From the NCBI GenBank assembly GCA_031769625.1, contig JAUIMM010000737.1:1463501-1527500 (forward strand): DNA of 64,000 nt, in the 5' to 3' direction. Shown piece by piece: positions 50,793 through 62,449 of the stretch (the first letter of the stretch is position 1; each line of letters opens with the position of its first letter). Position numbers and translations under genes: made by a program. The notes under the pieces are model-generated. The model was not told the DNA's origin. It did no database searches and worked only from the letters and a program-made list of their open reading frames with translations. This DNA comes from Taudactylus pleione. Its lineage: Eukaryota; Chordata; Amphibia; Anura; Myobatrachidae.

Positions 50793-51059
50793 TAATAATC
50801 TGCAGATGATGGTCGTTCATACACACTGAATGACCATCATCTGTCTCTGGCCGCAGGTCCCGCTGGCCTGGGGGGCGTGTCTGGCCCCTCTCCGGGTAGC
50901 CTATGCCATATGTCTGTGAACGACGTCGTTCACAGACATATCGCTGGTACACACTGGCCGACGGGCACCCAATATTTTGATCGGCCAATATATTGGTCAG
51001 TATGTGCTCAGCATTACATTGCAGACGACCATTGGAGACCATGGCATATCAAAATGTGT

Positions 51060-51362
51060 TTGGAGGAAATGAGTAGCTGTCAGTGCAGGTGCTGTGTGAC
51101 AGTTGGAGGAAATGAGTAACTGTCAGTGCAGGTGCAGTGTGACAGTTGGAGGAAATGAGTAACTGTCAGTGCAGGCGTAGTGTGACTGTTGGAGGAAATA
51201 AGTCGCTGTCAGTGCAGGCGCAGTGTGACAGTTGGAGGAAATGAGTAACTGTCAGTGCAGGTGCAGTGTGACAGTTGGAGGAAATGAGTAACTGTCAGTA
51301 CAGGCACAGTGTGACAGTTGGAGGAAATTAGTAACTGTCAGTGCAGGTGCAGTGTGACAGTT
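51060..51362. repeat. 43-bp minisatellite, seven copies
   Basis: The unit is GGAGGAAATGAGTAACTGTC followed by AGTGCAGGTGCAGTGTGACAG and TT. Copies differ by one to four bases. It lies in the intron between the exons at 51766 and 49790 and is the smallest internal array. Confidence 0.95.
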
Positions 51363-51765
51363 GATCCTCTGACTCACTGCTCTTCCGTTGGAGCTCTGCC
51401 TGCCCCCCACTGGTACATATCAGCCTCTACATCCTGAGCAAACTTACTTAAACCAAAATTTCAAATCAGAGACTCGCTGGCCTACTTGGTGGGCACCATG
51501 TAGACCTCCATGGCCCTGACGAACTTCAAACATAGCCAAAAACCTAATCCAGAATAGGCAAATCACCTGACTGGGTCCTACTGAGTAATGTATCCCGGAG
51601 AGACGGAATCTGTCAGTGAAGCCTCGGGGGAGTGAGTCTGGAGCTGGTGATATGACTGTATATATAAGACAGGCCATGTGGACTCCTTTGTTATTTTCCA
51701 TATCAGACCTCGGACGTCTCAGCTGACCACTGGATAACATACCGAGGTATAGAGATGACACTTAC
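51363..51765. other. intronic DNA, nothing recognised
   Basis: Unique-looking sequence between the 43-bp array and the GEVDG exon. It has a moderately long open frame on the minus strand (51444-51761) with no resemblance to the channel and no matching splice context, so I treat it as intron. Confidence 0.5.
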
Positions 51766-51836
51766 TGGCTGAAAATCTCCATCTGCAGGAGCTGGTACAT
51801 CAAAGAGCCATCAACCTCTCCGAGGAATATTCCGGT
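51766..51836 (-). CDS. cacna2d4: alpha-2/delta exon, GEVDG segment
   Basis: This 71-base exon follows a CCCCCCTGCAG acceptor and ends CCA/GTAAGT. It starts in phase 0 with TGIFLGEVDGSLMYQLL and ends ...EIFSQ, the last codon completed by the first base of the next exon. The (F/L)GE(V/I)(D/E)G block and a final F followed by VTLYDYQ are conserved in alpha-2/delta-3/4. The intron before it holds the whole 29-bp pyrimidine-strand minisatellite, whose edge is only about 100 bases upstream of this acceptor. Confidence 0.93.
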
Positions 51837-51944
51837 CTGCAGGGGGGAGACAGTATTCTGTATGGTAAATACATTACAAATATAACTTCAAACAGAAATT
51901 AAAGGCAGAGGAAGGAGCCAGACATAAAAGTAGGCACGAGGAAT

Positions 51945-54900
51945 GATAGGGACAGGGAGAAAGACAGACAGGTACAGAGGAGAGGAGGAATGAGAGACAG
52001 GTACAGAGGAGAGCAGGAATGAGAGACAGGTACAGAGGAGAGGAGGAATGAGAGACAGGTAGAGAGGAGAGGAGGAATGAGAGACAAATACAGAGGAGAG
52101 GAGGAATGAGAGACAGGTATAGAGGAGAGGAGGAATGAGAGACAGGTAGAGAGGAGAGGAGGAATGAGAGACAGGTAGAGAGGAGAGGAGGAATGAGAGA
52201 CAGGTAGAGAGGAGAGGAGGAATGAGAGACAGGTAGAGAGGAGAGGAGGAATGAGAGACAAATACAGAGGAGAGGAGGAATGAGAGACAGGTATAGAGGA
52301 GAGGAGGAATGAGAGACAGGTACAGAGGAGAGGAGGAATGAGAGACAGGTACAGAGGAGTGGAGGAATGAGAGACAGTTACAGAGGAGCGGAGGAATGAG
52401 AGACAGGTACAGAAGAGAGGAGGAATGAGAGGCAGGTACAGAGGATCGGAGGAATGAGGGACAGGTACAGAAGAGAGGAGGAATGAGAGACAGGTACAGA
52501 GGAGAGGAGGAATGAGAGACAGGTACAGAGGAAAGGAGGAATGAGAGACAGGTACAGAGGAGAGGAGAATGAGAGACAGGTACAGAAGAGAGGAGGAATT
52601 AGAGACAGGTACAGAGGAGAGGAGGAATGAGAAACAGGTACAGAGGATCGGAGGAATGAGGGACAGGTACAGAAGAGAGGAGGAATGAGAGACAGGTACA
52701 GAGGAGAGGAGGAATGAGAGACAGGTACAGAGGAGAGGAGGAATGAGAGACAGTTACAGAAGAGCAGATGAATGAGAGACAGGTACAGAGGAGAGGAGGA
52801 ATGAGAGACAGGTACAGAGGAGAGGAGGAATGAGGGACAGGTACAGAAGAGAGGAGGAATGAGATACAGGTACAGAGGAGAGGAGGAATGAGAGACAGGT
52901 ACAGAGGAGAGGAGGAATGAGAGACAGGTACAGAGGAGAGGAGAATGAGAGACAGGTACAGAGGAGAGGAGGAATGAGAGACAGGTACAGAGGAGAGGAG
53001 GAATGAGAGATTTACAGAGGAGAGGAGGAATGAGAGACAGGTACAGAAGAGCGGAGGAATGAGAGACAGGTACAGAGGAGAGGAGAATGAGAGACAGGTA
53101 CAGAGGAGAGGAGAAATGAGGGACAGGTACAGAGGAGAGGAGGAATGAGAGACAGGTACAAAGGAGAGGAAGAATGAGAGACAGGTACAGAGGAGCGGAG
53201 GAATGATAGACAGGTATAGAGGAGCGGAGGAATGAGAGACAGGTACAGAGGAAAGGAGGAATGAGAGACAGGTACAGAAGAGAGGAGGAATGAGAGACAG
53301 GTACAGAGGAGAGGAGAATGAGAGACAGGTACAGAAGAGAGGAGAAACAAGAGACAGGTACAGAAGAGAGGAGGAATGAGAGACAGGTACAGACGAGAGG
53401 AGGAATGAGAGACAGGCACAGAGGAGAGGAGGAATGAGAGACAGGCACAGAGGAGAGGAGGAATGAGAGACAGGTACAGAGGAGAGGAGGAATGAGAGGC
53501 AGGTACAGAGGATCGGAGGAATGAGGGACAGGTACAGAAGAGAGGAGGAATGAGATACAGGTACAGAGGAGAGGAGGAATGAGAGACAGGTACAGAAGAG
53601 AGGAGGAATGAGAGACAGGTACAGAGGAGAGGAGAATGAGAGACAGGTACAGAGGAGAGGAGGAATGAGAGACAGGTACAGAGGAGAGGAGAATGAGAGA
53701 CAGGTACAGAAGAGAGGAGGAATGAGATGCAGGTACAGAGGAGAGGAGGAATGAGAGACAGGTACAGAAGAGAGGAGGAATGAGAGACAGGTAAAGAGGA
53801 GAGTAGAATGAGAGACAGGTACAGAGGAGAGGAGGAATGAGAGACAGGTACAGAGGAGAGGAGGAATGAGAGACAGGTACAGAGGAGAATGAGAGACAGG
53901 TACAGAAGAGAGGAGGAATGAGATACAGGTACAGAAGAGAGGAGGAATGAGAGACAGGTACAGAGGAGAGGAGAATGAGAGACAGGTACAGAGGAGAGGA
54001 GGAATGAGACACAGTTACAGAGGAGCGGAGGAATGAGAGACAGGTTCAGAGGTGAGGAGGGATGAGAGACAGGTACAGAGGATAGGAGGAATGAGAGACA
54101 GGTACAGAGAGGAGGAATGAGAGACAGGTACAGAATGGAGAGGAGGAATGAGAGACAGGTACAGAGGAGAGGAGGAATGAGAGACAGGTAGAGAGGAGAG
54201 GAGGAATGAGAGACAAGTTCAGAGGTGAGAGAGACAGGTACAGAAGAGAGGAGGAATGAGAGACAGGTACAGAGGAGAGGAGAATGAGAGACAGGTACAG
54301 AGGAGAGGAGGAATGAGAGACAGGTACAGAAGAGAGGAGGAATGAGAGACAGGTACAGAGGAGAGGAGAATGAGAGACAGGTACAGATGAGAGGAGGAAT
54401 GAGAGACAGGTACAGAGGAGAGGAGAATGAGAGACAGGTACAGAGGAGAGGAGGAATGAGAGACAGGTACAGAAGAGAGGAGGAATGAGAGACAGGTACA
54501 GAGGAGAGGAGAATGAGAGACAGGTACAGATGAGAGGAGGAATGAGAGACAGGTACAGAGGAGAGGAGAATGAGAGACAGGTACAGATGAGAGGAGGAAT
54601 GAGAGACAGGTACAGAGGAGAGTAGAATGAGAGACAGGTACAGAAGAGAGGAGGAATGAGAGACAGGTACAGAGGAGAGGAAAATGAGAGAAAGGTACAG
54701 AAGAGAGGAGGAATGAGATACAGGTACAGAGGAGAGGAGGAATGAGAGACAGGTACAGAGGAGCGGAGGAATGATAGACAGGTATAGAGGAGCGGAGGAA
54801 TGAGAGACAGGTACAGAGGAAAGGAGGAATGAGAGACAGGTACAGAAGAGAGGAGGAATGAGAGACAGGTACAGAGGAGAGGAGAATGAGAGACAGGTAC

Positions 54901-57420
54901 AGAAGAGAGGAGAAACAAGAGACAGGTACAGAAGAGAGGAGGAATGAGAGACAGGTACAGACGAGAGGAGGAATGAGAGACAGGCACAGAGGAGAGGAGG
55001 AATGAGAGACAGGCACAGAGGAGAGGAGGAATGAGAGACAGGTACAGAGGAGAGGAGGAATGAGAGGCAGGTACAGAGGATCGGAGGAATGAGGGACAGG
55101 TACAGAAGAGAGGAGGAATGAGATACAGGTACAGAGGAGAGGAGGAATGAGAGACAGGTACAGAAGAGAGGAGGAATGAGAGACAGGTACAGAGGAGAGG
55201 AGAATGAGAGACAGGTACAGAGGAGAGGAGGAATGAGAGACAGGTACAGAGGAGAGGAGAATGAGAGACAGGTACAGAAGAGAGGAGGAATGAGATGCAG
55301 GTACAGAGGAGAGGAGGAATGAGAGACAGGTACAGAAGAGAGGAGGAATGAGAGACAGGTAAAGAGGAGAGTAGAATGAGAGACAGGTACAGAGGAGAGG
55401 AGGAATGAGAGACAGGTACAGAGGAGAGGAGGAATGAGAGACAGGTACAGAGGAGAATGAGAGACAGGTACAGAAGAGAGGAGGAATGAGATACAGGTAC
55501 AGAAGAGAGGAGGAATGAGAGACAGGTACAGAGGAGAGGAGAATGAGAGACAGGTACAGAGGAGAGGAGGAATGAGACACAGTTACAGAGGAGCGGAGGA
55601 ATGAGAGACAGGTTCAGAGGTGAGGAGGGATGAGAGACAGGTACAGAGGATAGGAGGAATGAGAGACAGGTACAGAGAGGAGGAATGAGAGACAGGTACA
55701 GAATGGAGAGGAGGAATGAGAGACAGGTACAGAGGAGAGGAGGAATGAGAGACAGGTAGAGAGGAGAGGAGGAATGAGAGACAAGTTCAGAGGTGAGAGA
55801 GACAGGTACAGAAGAGAGGAGGAATGAGAGACAGGTACAGAGGAGAGGAGAATGAGAGACAGGTACAGAGGAGAGGAGGAATGAGAGACAGGTACAGAAG
55901 AGAGGAGGAATGAGAGACAGGTACAGAGGAGAGGAGAATGAGAGACAGGTACAGATGAGAGGAGGAATGAGAGACAGGTACAGAGGAGAGGAGAATGAGA
56001 GACAGGTACAGAGGAGAGGAGGAATGAGAGACAGGTACAGAAGAGAGGAGGAATGAGAGACAGGTACAGAGGAGAGGAGAATGAGAGACAGGTACAGATG
56101 AGAGGAGGAATGAGAGACAGGTACAGAGGAGAGGAGAATGAGAGACAGGTACAGATGAGAGGAGGAATGAGAGACAGGTACAGAGGAGAGTAGAATGAGA
56201 GACAGGTACAGAAGAGAGGAGGAATGAGAGACAGGTACAGAGGAGAGGAAAATGAGAGAAAGGTACAGAAGAGAGGAGGAATGAGATACAGGTACAGAGG
56301 AGAGGAGGAATGAGAGACAGGTACAGAGGAGAGGAGAATGAGAGACAGCTACAGAAGAGAGGAGGAATGAGATACAGGTACAGAAGAGAGGAGGAATGAG
56401 AGACAGGTACAGAGGAGAGGAGAATGAGAGACAGGTACAGAGGAGAGGAGGAATGAGAGACAGTTACAGAGGAGCGGAGGAATGAGAGACAGGTTCAGAG
56501 GTGAGGAGGGATGAGAGACAGGTACAGAGGAGAGGAGGAATGGGAGACAGGTACAGAGAGGAGGAATAAGAGACAGGTACAGAACGGAGAGGAGGAATGA
56601 GAGACAGGTTCAGAGGAGAGGAGGAATAAGAGACAGGTAGAGAGGAGAGGTGGAATGAGAGACAGGTTCAGAGGAGAGGAGCAAAGAGGGACAGGTAGAG
56701 AGGAGAGGAGAAATGAGAGACAGGTACAGAGGAGAGGAGGGATGAGAGACAGGTACAGAAGAGAGGAGGAATGAGAGACAGGTACAGAAGAGAGGAGGAA
56801 TGAGAGACAGGTACAGAGGAGAAGAGGAATGAGGGACAGGTACAGAGGAGAGGAGAAATGAGAGACAGGTACAGAGGAGAGGAGGAATGAGAGACAGGTA
56901 CAGAAGAGAGGAGGAATGAGAGACAGGTACAGAGGAGAGGAGGAATGAGAGACAGGTACAGAGGAGAGGAGGAATGAGAGACAGGTACAGAGGAGCGGAG
57001 GAATGAAGGACAGGAACAGAGGAGCGGAGGAATGAGAGACAGGTACAGAGGAGAGGAGGAATGAGAGACAGGTACAGAGGAGAGGAGGAATGAGAGACAG
57101 GTACAGAGGAGAGGAGGAATGAGAGACAGGTACAGAGGAGCGGAGGAATGAAGGACAGGAACAGAGGAGCGGAGGAATGAGAGACAGGTACAGAGGAGAG
57201 GAGGAATGAGAGACAGGTACAGAGGAGAGGAGGAATGAAGGACAGGAACAGAGGAGAGGAGGAATGAGAGACAGGTACAGAGGAGAGGAGGAATGAGAGA
57301 CAGGTACAGAGGAGAGGAGGAATGAGAGACAGGTACAGAGGAGAGGAGGAATGAGAGACAGGTACAGATGAGAGGAGGAATGAGAGACAGGTACAGAGGA
57401 GAGGAGAAATGAAAGACAGA
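51945..57420. repeat. 29-bp purine/pyrimidine minisatellite, about 190 copies
   Basis: The unit is GAGGAATGAGAGACAGGTAC plus AGAGGAGAG (29 bp; 28-bp forms read GGAGAATGAG). The + strand is nearly all purine apart from GACAGGTAC, so the transcribed intron is a pyrimidine tract with almost no AG dinucleotide. A 1568-bp block is duplicated (the odd CAGACGAGAGG at 53391 and 54959). Long frames (SHSSSPLYLSLIPP...) are stop-free repeat artefacts. Confidence 0.98.
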
Positions 57421-58471
57421 TAAAAAGATACAAACACAACTGCAACATCCTTAATCCCATCCCTTAAGCCAATCACCACCTGCTCCAACTCCGACATCTT
57501 AAACCTATTCCATCCACCCAGCTTCTATAACCAATGCCTCGTCCATTCGCCAACATCCAGTCTCAACACCGTCCCACTCACCCACAATCCACACTTAGGG
57601 CTCCATTTTTCATTGAGTATAGTTGTCGATGGAATATTGCGTTTAGTATAACGGCATACCGCCATTATTTAACATTACCTGCCTGTCCGGCAAGGACCAC
57701 TGGACACTCCCACCACTGCGGTGTCCTCTCCTGCGTTGTCGATAGCATAACACTGTCAGCGAAGGATCAATAGCAAATGCCAAGTGCAGCCGCCGTCTGC
57801 AAATGTGCAAATTTGCCGGCAATGGGAACCTTATTGCCAATACCATCTATAGATGTACGTGAGCCACAGTAAGTACAGCTTCCCATTATTTGGTAAATAT
57901 CAAACACATATCTTCAAGCTGGTCACAATTAATGGTGTCATGAGCCTTCATGAATTTAATACAGGGGACACACTAGACGATATGTCGTCCGATATGGCTG
58001 ATCGGGCTGACATATGGGAACATCGTCTGGCGTGCATGGACTATTGCGGGCTCCCGTGGGTCGTTCATCGCATCTTCTAATCGGCATGCAGTGCAGGCCA
58101 ATCAGAAGATATCTTGAATGACACCATGCTCCTGGATGTGGCCACTGAACGATATATCGTGCGGTCGCACAATATATCGTTTAGTGTGTACGGCTGACCG
58201 ACATATGGTTCTGTCGCGCGTGCCATCGGCCACGATCCAGGATAGTGTAGTGTGTACCCAGCTTGAGAGTGCTGTCATGAATAACCCCTTTATAGCAACG
58301 CACACTAGAGCAAAATGGGTTATGGCTCGTTGTTAAATAAAGCCCCTAGTCCCATACACTGACCTGCCACAGCGACCACCTACATACACCCAACCCAACC
58401 GCAACATCCTCAACCGAGGTCTTCTACCCAACTTCCTTACCCAGTTCCACTAACCCATACTCAACACCTAG
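57421..58471. other. CA-rich intronic tract with nested repeat relics
   Basis: Simple C- and CA-rich DNA (CCACCCAGC, CCCACTCACCC) is interrupted by repeats. GGACACACTAGACGATATG near 57965 and TAGTGTGTACCCAGCTTG near 58250 look like diverged ends of the GCTGGGTACACACT MITE type (about 57965-58264). TTAGGGCTCCATTTT near 57596 and AAATAAAGCCCCTAG near 58337 may bound an older host element. No coding signal. Confidence 0.5.
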
Positions 58472-59230
58472 AGGCCTATTTACTAAGCCTTGGATGGAGA
58501 TAAAGTGAAGGGAGATAAAGTACCAGCCAATCAGCTCCTGTCACTTTACAGGCTGGGTTTGAAAAAAGACAGATAGGAGCTGATTGTTTGGGAGTTTGGA
58601 CCTCATTCAGAGCCGCTCGCTAAGCTGCGCTCGCTTGCTAGGAGCGATTTTCGCCCGTCTGCACATGCGTCTAAGTCGCAGTGCGCGTGCGCAAGCTAGC
58701 GTCTGCGATGTACAATCGAGCGCTCGTAGTACACAGACAGGTCGCTACTTTGAGTGACAGATTGCGCCGTTTGTGAGTGGTAACAAGGGAAGGTGCTTGT
58801 GAACGGGGGAGTGGTTGTGCGAACGCAGGCGTGTCTGACCATCAGAACGGCGTTTAATGGGTGCGCATAATTAGCAAAGTAGCGTCATTGCACACGTGAC
58901 TTGGTTGTTTTTTAGCATGAATTGCTCGCAGTGCTTGGGGTAGGTTAGGTCAACCCCAAGCGCTGCGAGCAGCTCCGATGGCCCCCGATGTTCACGATTA
59001 ATCAGACTCTTCCCAGAGATGACGTGTGCTGCGAGTGACAGGTGGGAGGTTTTATAGTCCAGCGTACGCTAACTGCCGTCGCTCACTAAGACATAGAGGG
59101 CGTCCTTACAGCGCAAACAGCGAGCGCTTGATTTGCATACCCGACCCCTTCTTGCAAGCGAGCGATCGCATCTTGCAAGCGGCTCTGAATGAGGTCCTTT
59201 ATCTCCATCCAAAGCTTAGTAAATAGGCCC
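58472..59230. mobile_element. MITE with GGCCTATTTACTAAGC ends, interrupted
   Basis: AGGCCTATTTACTAAGCCTT and the complement of AAGCTTAGTAAATAGGCCC form the ends. Both continue inward with GGATGGAGATAAA. CCTAG occurs directly outside on both sides (58467-58471 and 59231-59235), a probable target duplication. A GGGCC-type MITE was inserted later at 58598-59197, leaving about 160 bp of host. Confidence 0.78.
58598..59197. mobile_element. GGGCC-end MITE, best-preserved copy
   Basis: GGACCTCATTCAGAGCCGCT and the complement of AGCGGCTCTGAATGAGGTCC form about 18-bp inverted ends; a 3-bp duplication TTT flanks it. The interior hairpin pairs GCTCGCAGTGCTTGGGG with CCCCAAGCGCTGCGAGC. It is 600 bp, almost the same length as the copies in the hAT element (598) and at 61843 (607), and non-coding. 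Confidence 0.85.
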
Positions 59231-59730
59231 CCTAGTCTTATACACCCAAATGTCTAATACCACTTAATTTCCTGCCATGCTCAACTCCTAATCAACACTT
59301 TGAAACACCCAGAGCTTAATCCCTTTACCCCATCTCCACACCCTCAGCCTAGTCCACAAGCCCATCTTCCATACTCAACACTGCCCCACTCATGCACACT
59401 CATTACCTAGAAGCACTCCCCCTTCAGCAACACCCAGATCCACACACTCAGTTCTACACCCAATACCTAATGCCACGTCACATGCAGGCCACTCACCCGC
59501 TTACCACATCCGAGGTCTAGTCCCCTCTATCTAACCTTAGTATAATGAAAGTTGTCCCCTCACCCAATTTCTTGACCCAATATCCCGTTCTCGCAGCAGC
59601 ATCACTCAGCAACTAGACCCGCTCACCCAGCTACCACGTACAGCACCTAATCCCACTCCCCCTCCTGTCACACCCTCTCTCCGGCTACCCATATCCTGTA
59701 CCCAGTCCCATGTACTCACCCACCACTCAC
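59231..59730. other. C/CA-rich intronic tract
   Basis: Degenerate pyrimidine/CA-rich sequence with recurring CACCCAG, ACCTAATCCCAC and CACTCACC words, continuing the same tract seen at 57430-57600 and 58350-58470. It appears to be one old low-complexity intron segment split by the MITEs. It runs to the donor of the CYLIDNNGFI exon. Confidence 0.6.
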
Positions 59731-59793
59731 CTGCTCATGGTCCCTGGACATCACGATGAACCCGTTGTTGTCAATGAGATAGCAGTTCAGCCT
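59731..59793 (-). CDS. cacna2d4: alpha-2/delta exon, CYLIDNNGFI signature
   Basis: Twenty-one codons lie between a CTGTCCCAG acceptor and a CAG/GTGAGT donor, in phase 0. The peptide begins RLNCYLIDNNGFIVMS and ends RDHEQ. CYLIDNNGFI is the most recognisable block of the family, within the VGCC alpha-2 region (Pfam VGCC_alpha2 in other members). This motif anchors the strand and identity of the whole gene. The exon joins in frame to TGIFLGEVDG in the next one, matching the family's order. Confidence 0.96.
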
Positions 59794-60401
59794 CTGGGAC
59801 AGAAAGGCGCAAAGTCCTCATGTAACTCAGAGTGTAAACCCATAATGACATTGCACATCGATTGTCTGAGGCAGATAGCAAGGTGACTGTGATGGATGCT
59901 GGGAGCGGCCATATTGTGGGTGAAACCAACATCCATGAACACTAGGAGCAGGAGGCAGTCAGTGATTGGCTGCATTCTCCTGAATATTGGTTCTGACCAC
60001 AAAATGGCTGCCTCCAGATTCTGCAGGTGACGGATAATACGTACAAGTAATATAGCAGCATCTGACCACTCACTTAGTAGATTCCCTCACAATATATTTG
60101 CCATGCTAGTAATACACAGTAAGTGGCATTTATATAACCGAGATTACATGAAAACTGCAAAAACAGCAACGGGAATCATGGGTAATCCACATTACTATAA
60201 AGACTTTTCGCAACAGCGCCAGTGCCTCCTGTCTACAGAAACATGTTACGCCATCTGTAACACACGTGACGCCTCTTTGCCCCTGTTCATTTACACATAT
60301 ATGGAAATCTATATATTGTAATTGGCAAAACATGTGTAGAAATGTCGCCCGGTATATGACGCATAATGACCCATGAACGCAGGATCCAATATGTACATTA
60401 C

Positions 60402-60446
60402 CTCGTCCTCACAGCTCAATGGGCACAACCCATCCACATCACTGCA
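60402..60446 (-). CDS. cacna2d4: alpha-2/delta exon, cysteine-rich CEDE segment
   Basis: This exon of 15 codons lies between a CCCGCAG acceptor and a GAG/GTAATG donor, phase 0 on both sides. It reads CSDVDGLCPLSCEDE. Three cysteines followed by an acidic end directly before CYLIDNNG match the conserved cysteine segment of alpha-2/delta-3/4; these cysteines are expected to form disulphides in the extracellular domain. The next exon (59793-59731) follows after an intron of about 610 bases, the second shortest in the window. Confidence 0.9.
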
Positions 60447-61003
60447 CTGCGGGACAGACAGAGAGATTACATTATTATACATGCCGTATGTACATTATAA
60501 ACATTAATTATACACGCTGCACAGGCCTGATTGAGAGATGGGCGCAAATGCCTTCGCAAGTGCGATTCTCTGCGCAGCAACTGTGCGAAAATATGCAAAT
60601 GTCGCTGCCGTCTGGATTTGTATTGAGACGCCCAGTGTCGTCTTCGCAAATCCAAGTGATTCCGTAAAAAGACGCAGAATTGGTCATAGATCAACTGATT
60701 GTCGGAGTTCTGAGTAAACAAAATGTCGCACAGAATTGCAGCGGGAACTGAGACGAGACAACCATTTTGACTACATATGGGGTCGCAGGCAGACATGTGA
60801 CCAAAAAACGGTCACGACGCTTGCGTTTGACAATATTTATGTGATAAGCTGTAGGTTTGGGCGCAAATCCTACATGCTAATTGCTTACAATGTTAATAGT
60901 AAAAAGTGGATTTATTATATGCAGTTAAGGTGAGAAGATCGCAGTATATTATCTAGCAATATACAGATAAAACAAATGATAATGTATGCATGCAGTATAT
61001 ACA

Positions 61004-61037
<34 letters not shown>

Positions 61038-61842
61038 TTACATAAGACACAAGACTGAACCACACCGGGTAGAACATAACCCCAATGACTAATGAATTCC
61101 CAGCTGGTGTGTAATATGTGGAGAGCGCTGGTGATTATTTACCAGGCTGGGAACACTGGGTGTGATACAGAGGTGACGCTAATGCAGCCGCAACTGCGAA
61201 TTTATGATGAGCTGCAATGGGAATGGGTTATGTAATGCCGGCTGTCGGGAAGCCTCCTGTCAGAATACCGACCCTTCCCACGTACAACAGACAGTAATGA
61301 TTATCAGCCATACAATGTCATGTGATATATCACTCCTCTCCATGATGGAAAAATCACTTCAATCGGACTGGGAACATCGATGGTTGCTAACCATTGGCTT
61401 CCGATGTCCATCCCTAGCCTGACGGTAATGGATGGATTATACTTTGTGACTTACAGTATATCCTTTTGCTGACAGAGCTGCCATTATAAAGTTGCTGAAA
61501 GCAGCCCATACTGTACAATATACGCTGAGTTACTTATGTGCCTGAGGCATGGTGTCGCCCTAGTGTTGTGTCTATGGAGCAGAGCGGCGTCATATGCAAA
61601 TACTGCTTCTTAGATACAGATCCGGGTCTGGTCCGCATACAGAGTGCCGCTGACCTCCGCCGTTACAGATAGAGGATACTGCCGCCGTACAGAAGAGGGG
61701 GCCGCTCACACGCTGCATGGTAATAATACATCTCATTAGCATGCGGTGCGTCCTGGCCCCGCCTCCCTTTCTGTAAAGCCGCCCATGCCCCAGAGAACTG
61801 CCATACCGCAGAGGGGAGGAGAGAGCGGAGACGTCTTAGTAC
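60447..61842. other. intronic DNA with minor repeats
   Basis: Mostly unique-looking. GGCCTGATTGAGAGATGGGC near 60523 may be one end of a further MITE, but no partner end was found. An (AT)n run lies at 61003-61035. GCCGGCTGTCGGGAAGCC near 61237 resembles the flanks of the minisatellite at 36774-37345. No exon-like minus-strand segment with fitting phase was found. Confidence 0.5.
61003..61035. repeat. (AT)n microsatellite
   Basis: About 15 perfect TA dinucleotides, flanked by imperfect CAGTATATACAGTATA. Confidence 0.95.
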
Positions 61843-62449
61843 AGAGATCATTCAGACCCTCTAGCTAGGATGTGTTCGCTCGTAGCTGCCAATGGCTCGC
61901 ATTGTGCCCATGCGTATGCATCGTAGTGTGCAAACCAGTGCGAGAGATCGGGAAACGTACGCTCGCCGTACATGGACTGCCCTGTAAAATGAGTGACAGG
62001 AGAGGCCGTCTGTGGGTGGTTACAGGGGCTGGCCACTAGAAACGGGGGAGTGGAGGTGCGAACGCAGGTGTGCCCGAGCGTCTCAACGCCATTTCAGAGG
62101 CGTGCATAATTAACAGTCAGCGTCATAGTACATGTCACCTGGTTGAATTGTACAATGAAGTGCTCGCAGTGCTTGCGGTAGGGTATAGTCAACCACAAGC
62201 GCTGCGTTCGCTTCCGATGGTCCTCGATGTACCGATGGTTGCATACACTTCCTGGAGATGACGTGCGCAAGAGGGTGTCTTAAGACAGGCTGGTGGCGGG
62301 CGTGTCCATGCACAGGGCGCTCACATGCCAAGACATAGTGGGCGTGCATATGCCTTGCCGTGCGATCGCCTGCCTTGCCGTCACTTGGCCGAATTTGCAT
62401 GCGCATCGGGCGAGCGTACGCATCTAGCGAGCGGGTCTGAATGAGCTCC
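61843..62449. mobile_element. GGGCC-end MITE, diverged ends
   Basis: The ends are ATCATTCAGACC and GGTCTGAATGAGCTCC. Interior landmarks are shared with 22615 and 58598: GTGACAGG, GTGGGTGGTTACAGGGG, GGGGGAGTGGAGGTGCGAACG, GCATAATTAACAG and GCTCGCAGTGCTTGCGG with its pairing arm AACCACAAGCGCTGCG. No clear target duplication was seen. Confidence 0.78.

Larger units (their letters stand above)
50144..51013. mobile_element. Harbinger-like MITE hosting nested insertions
   Basis: The left end GGCTGGGTACACACTGA and the right end, read inward, TGCTGAGCACATACTGA are inverted repeats. TTA flanks both sides (50141-50143 and 51014-51016), the usual Harbinger target. Within it lies the dispersed repeat 50195-50792, which itself contains the MITE 50273-50591, giving three nested layers. 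A short hairpin (GATGATGGTCGTTCA ... TGAATGACCATCATC) lies at 50802-50840. Confidence 0.72.

Noticed and set aside
52378..55580. Long minus-strand frames rich in SHSSSPLYLSLIPP
   Set aside because: They are translations of the 29-bp pyrimidine repeat, duplicated with the 1568-bp block. They run through an intron of the channel gene on the same strand and have no homology.
60521..60900. Possible further GGCCTGATT-end MITE
   Set aside because: Only one end (near 60523) is convincing; no inverted partner or target duplication was found.
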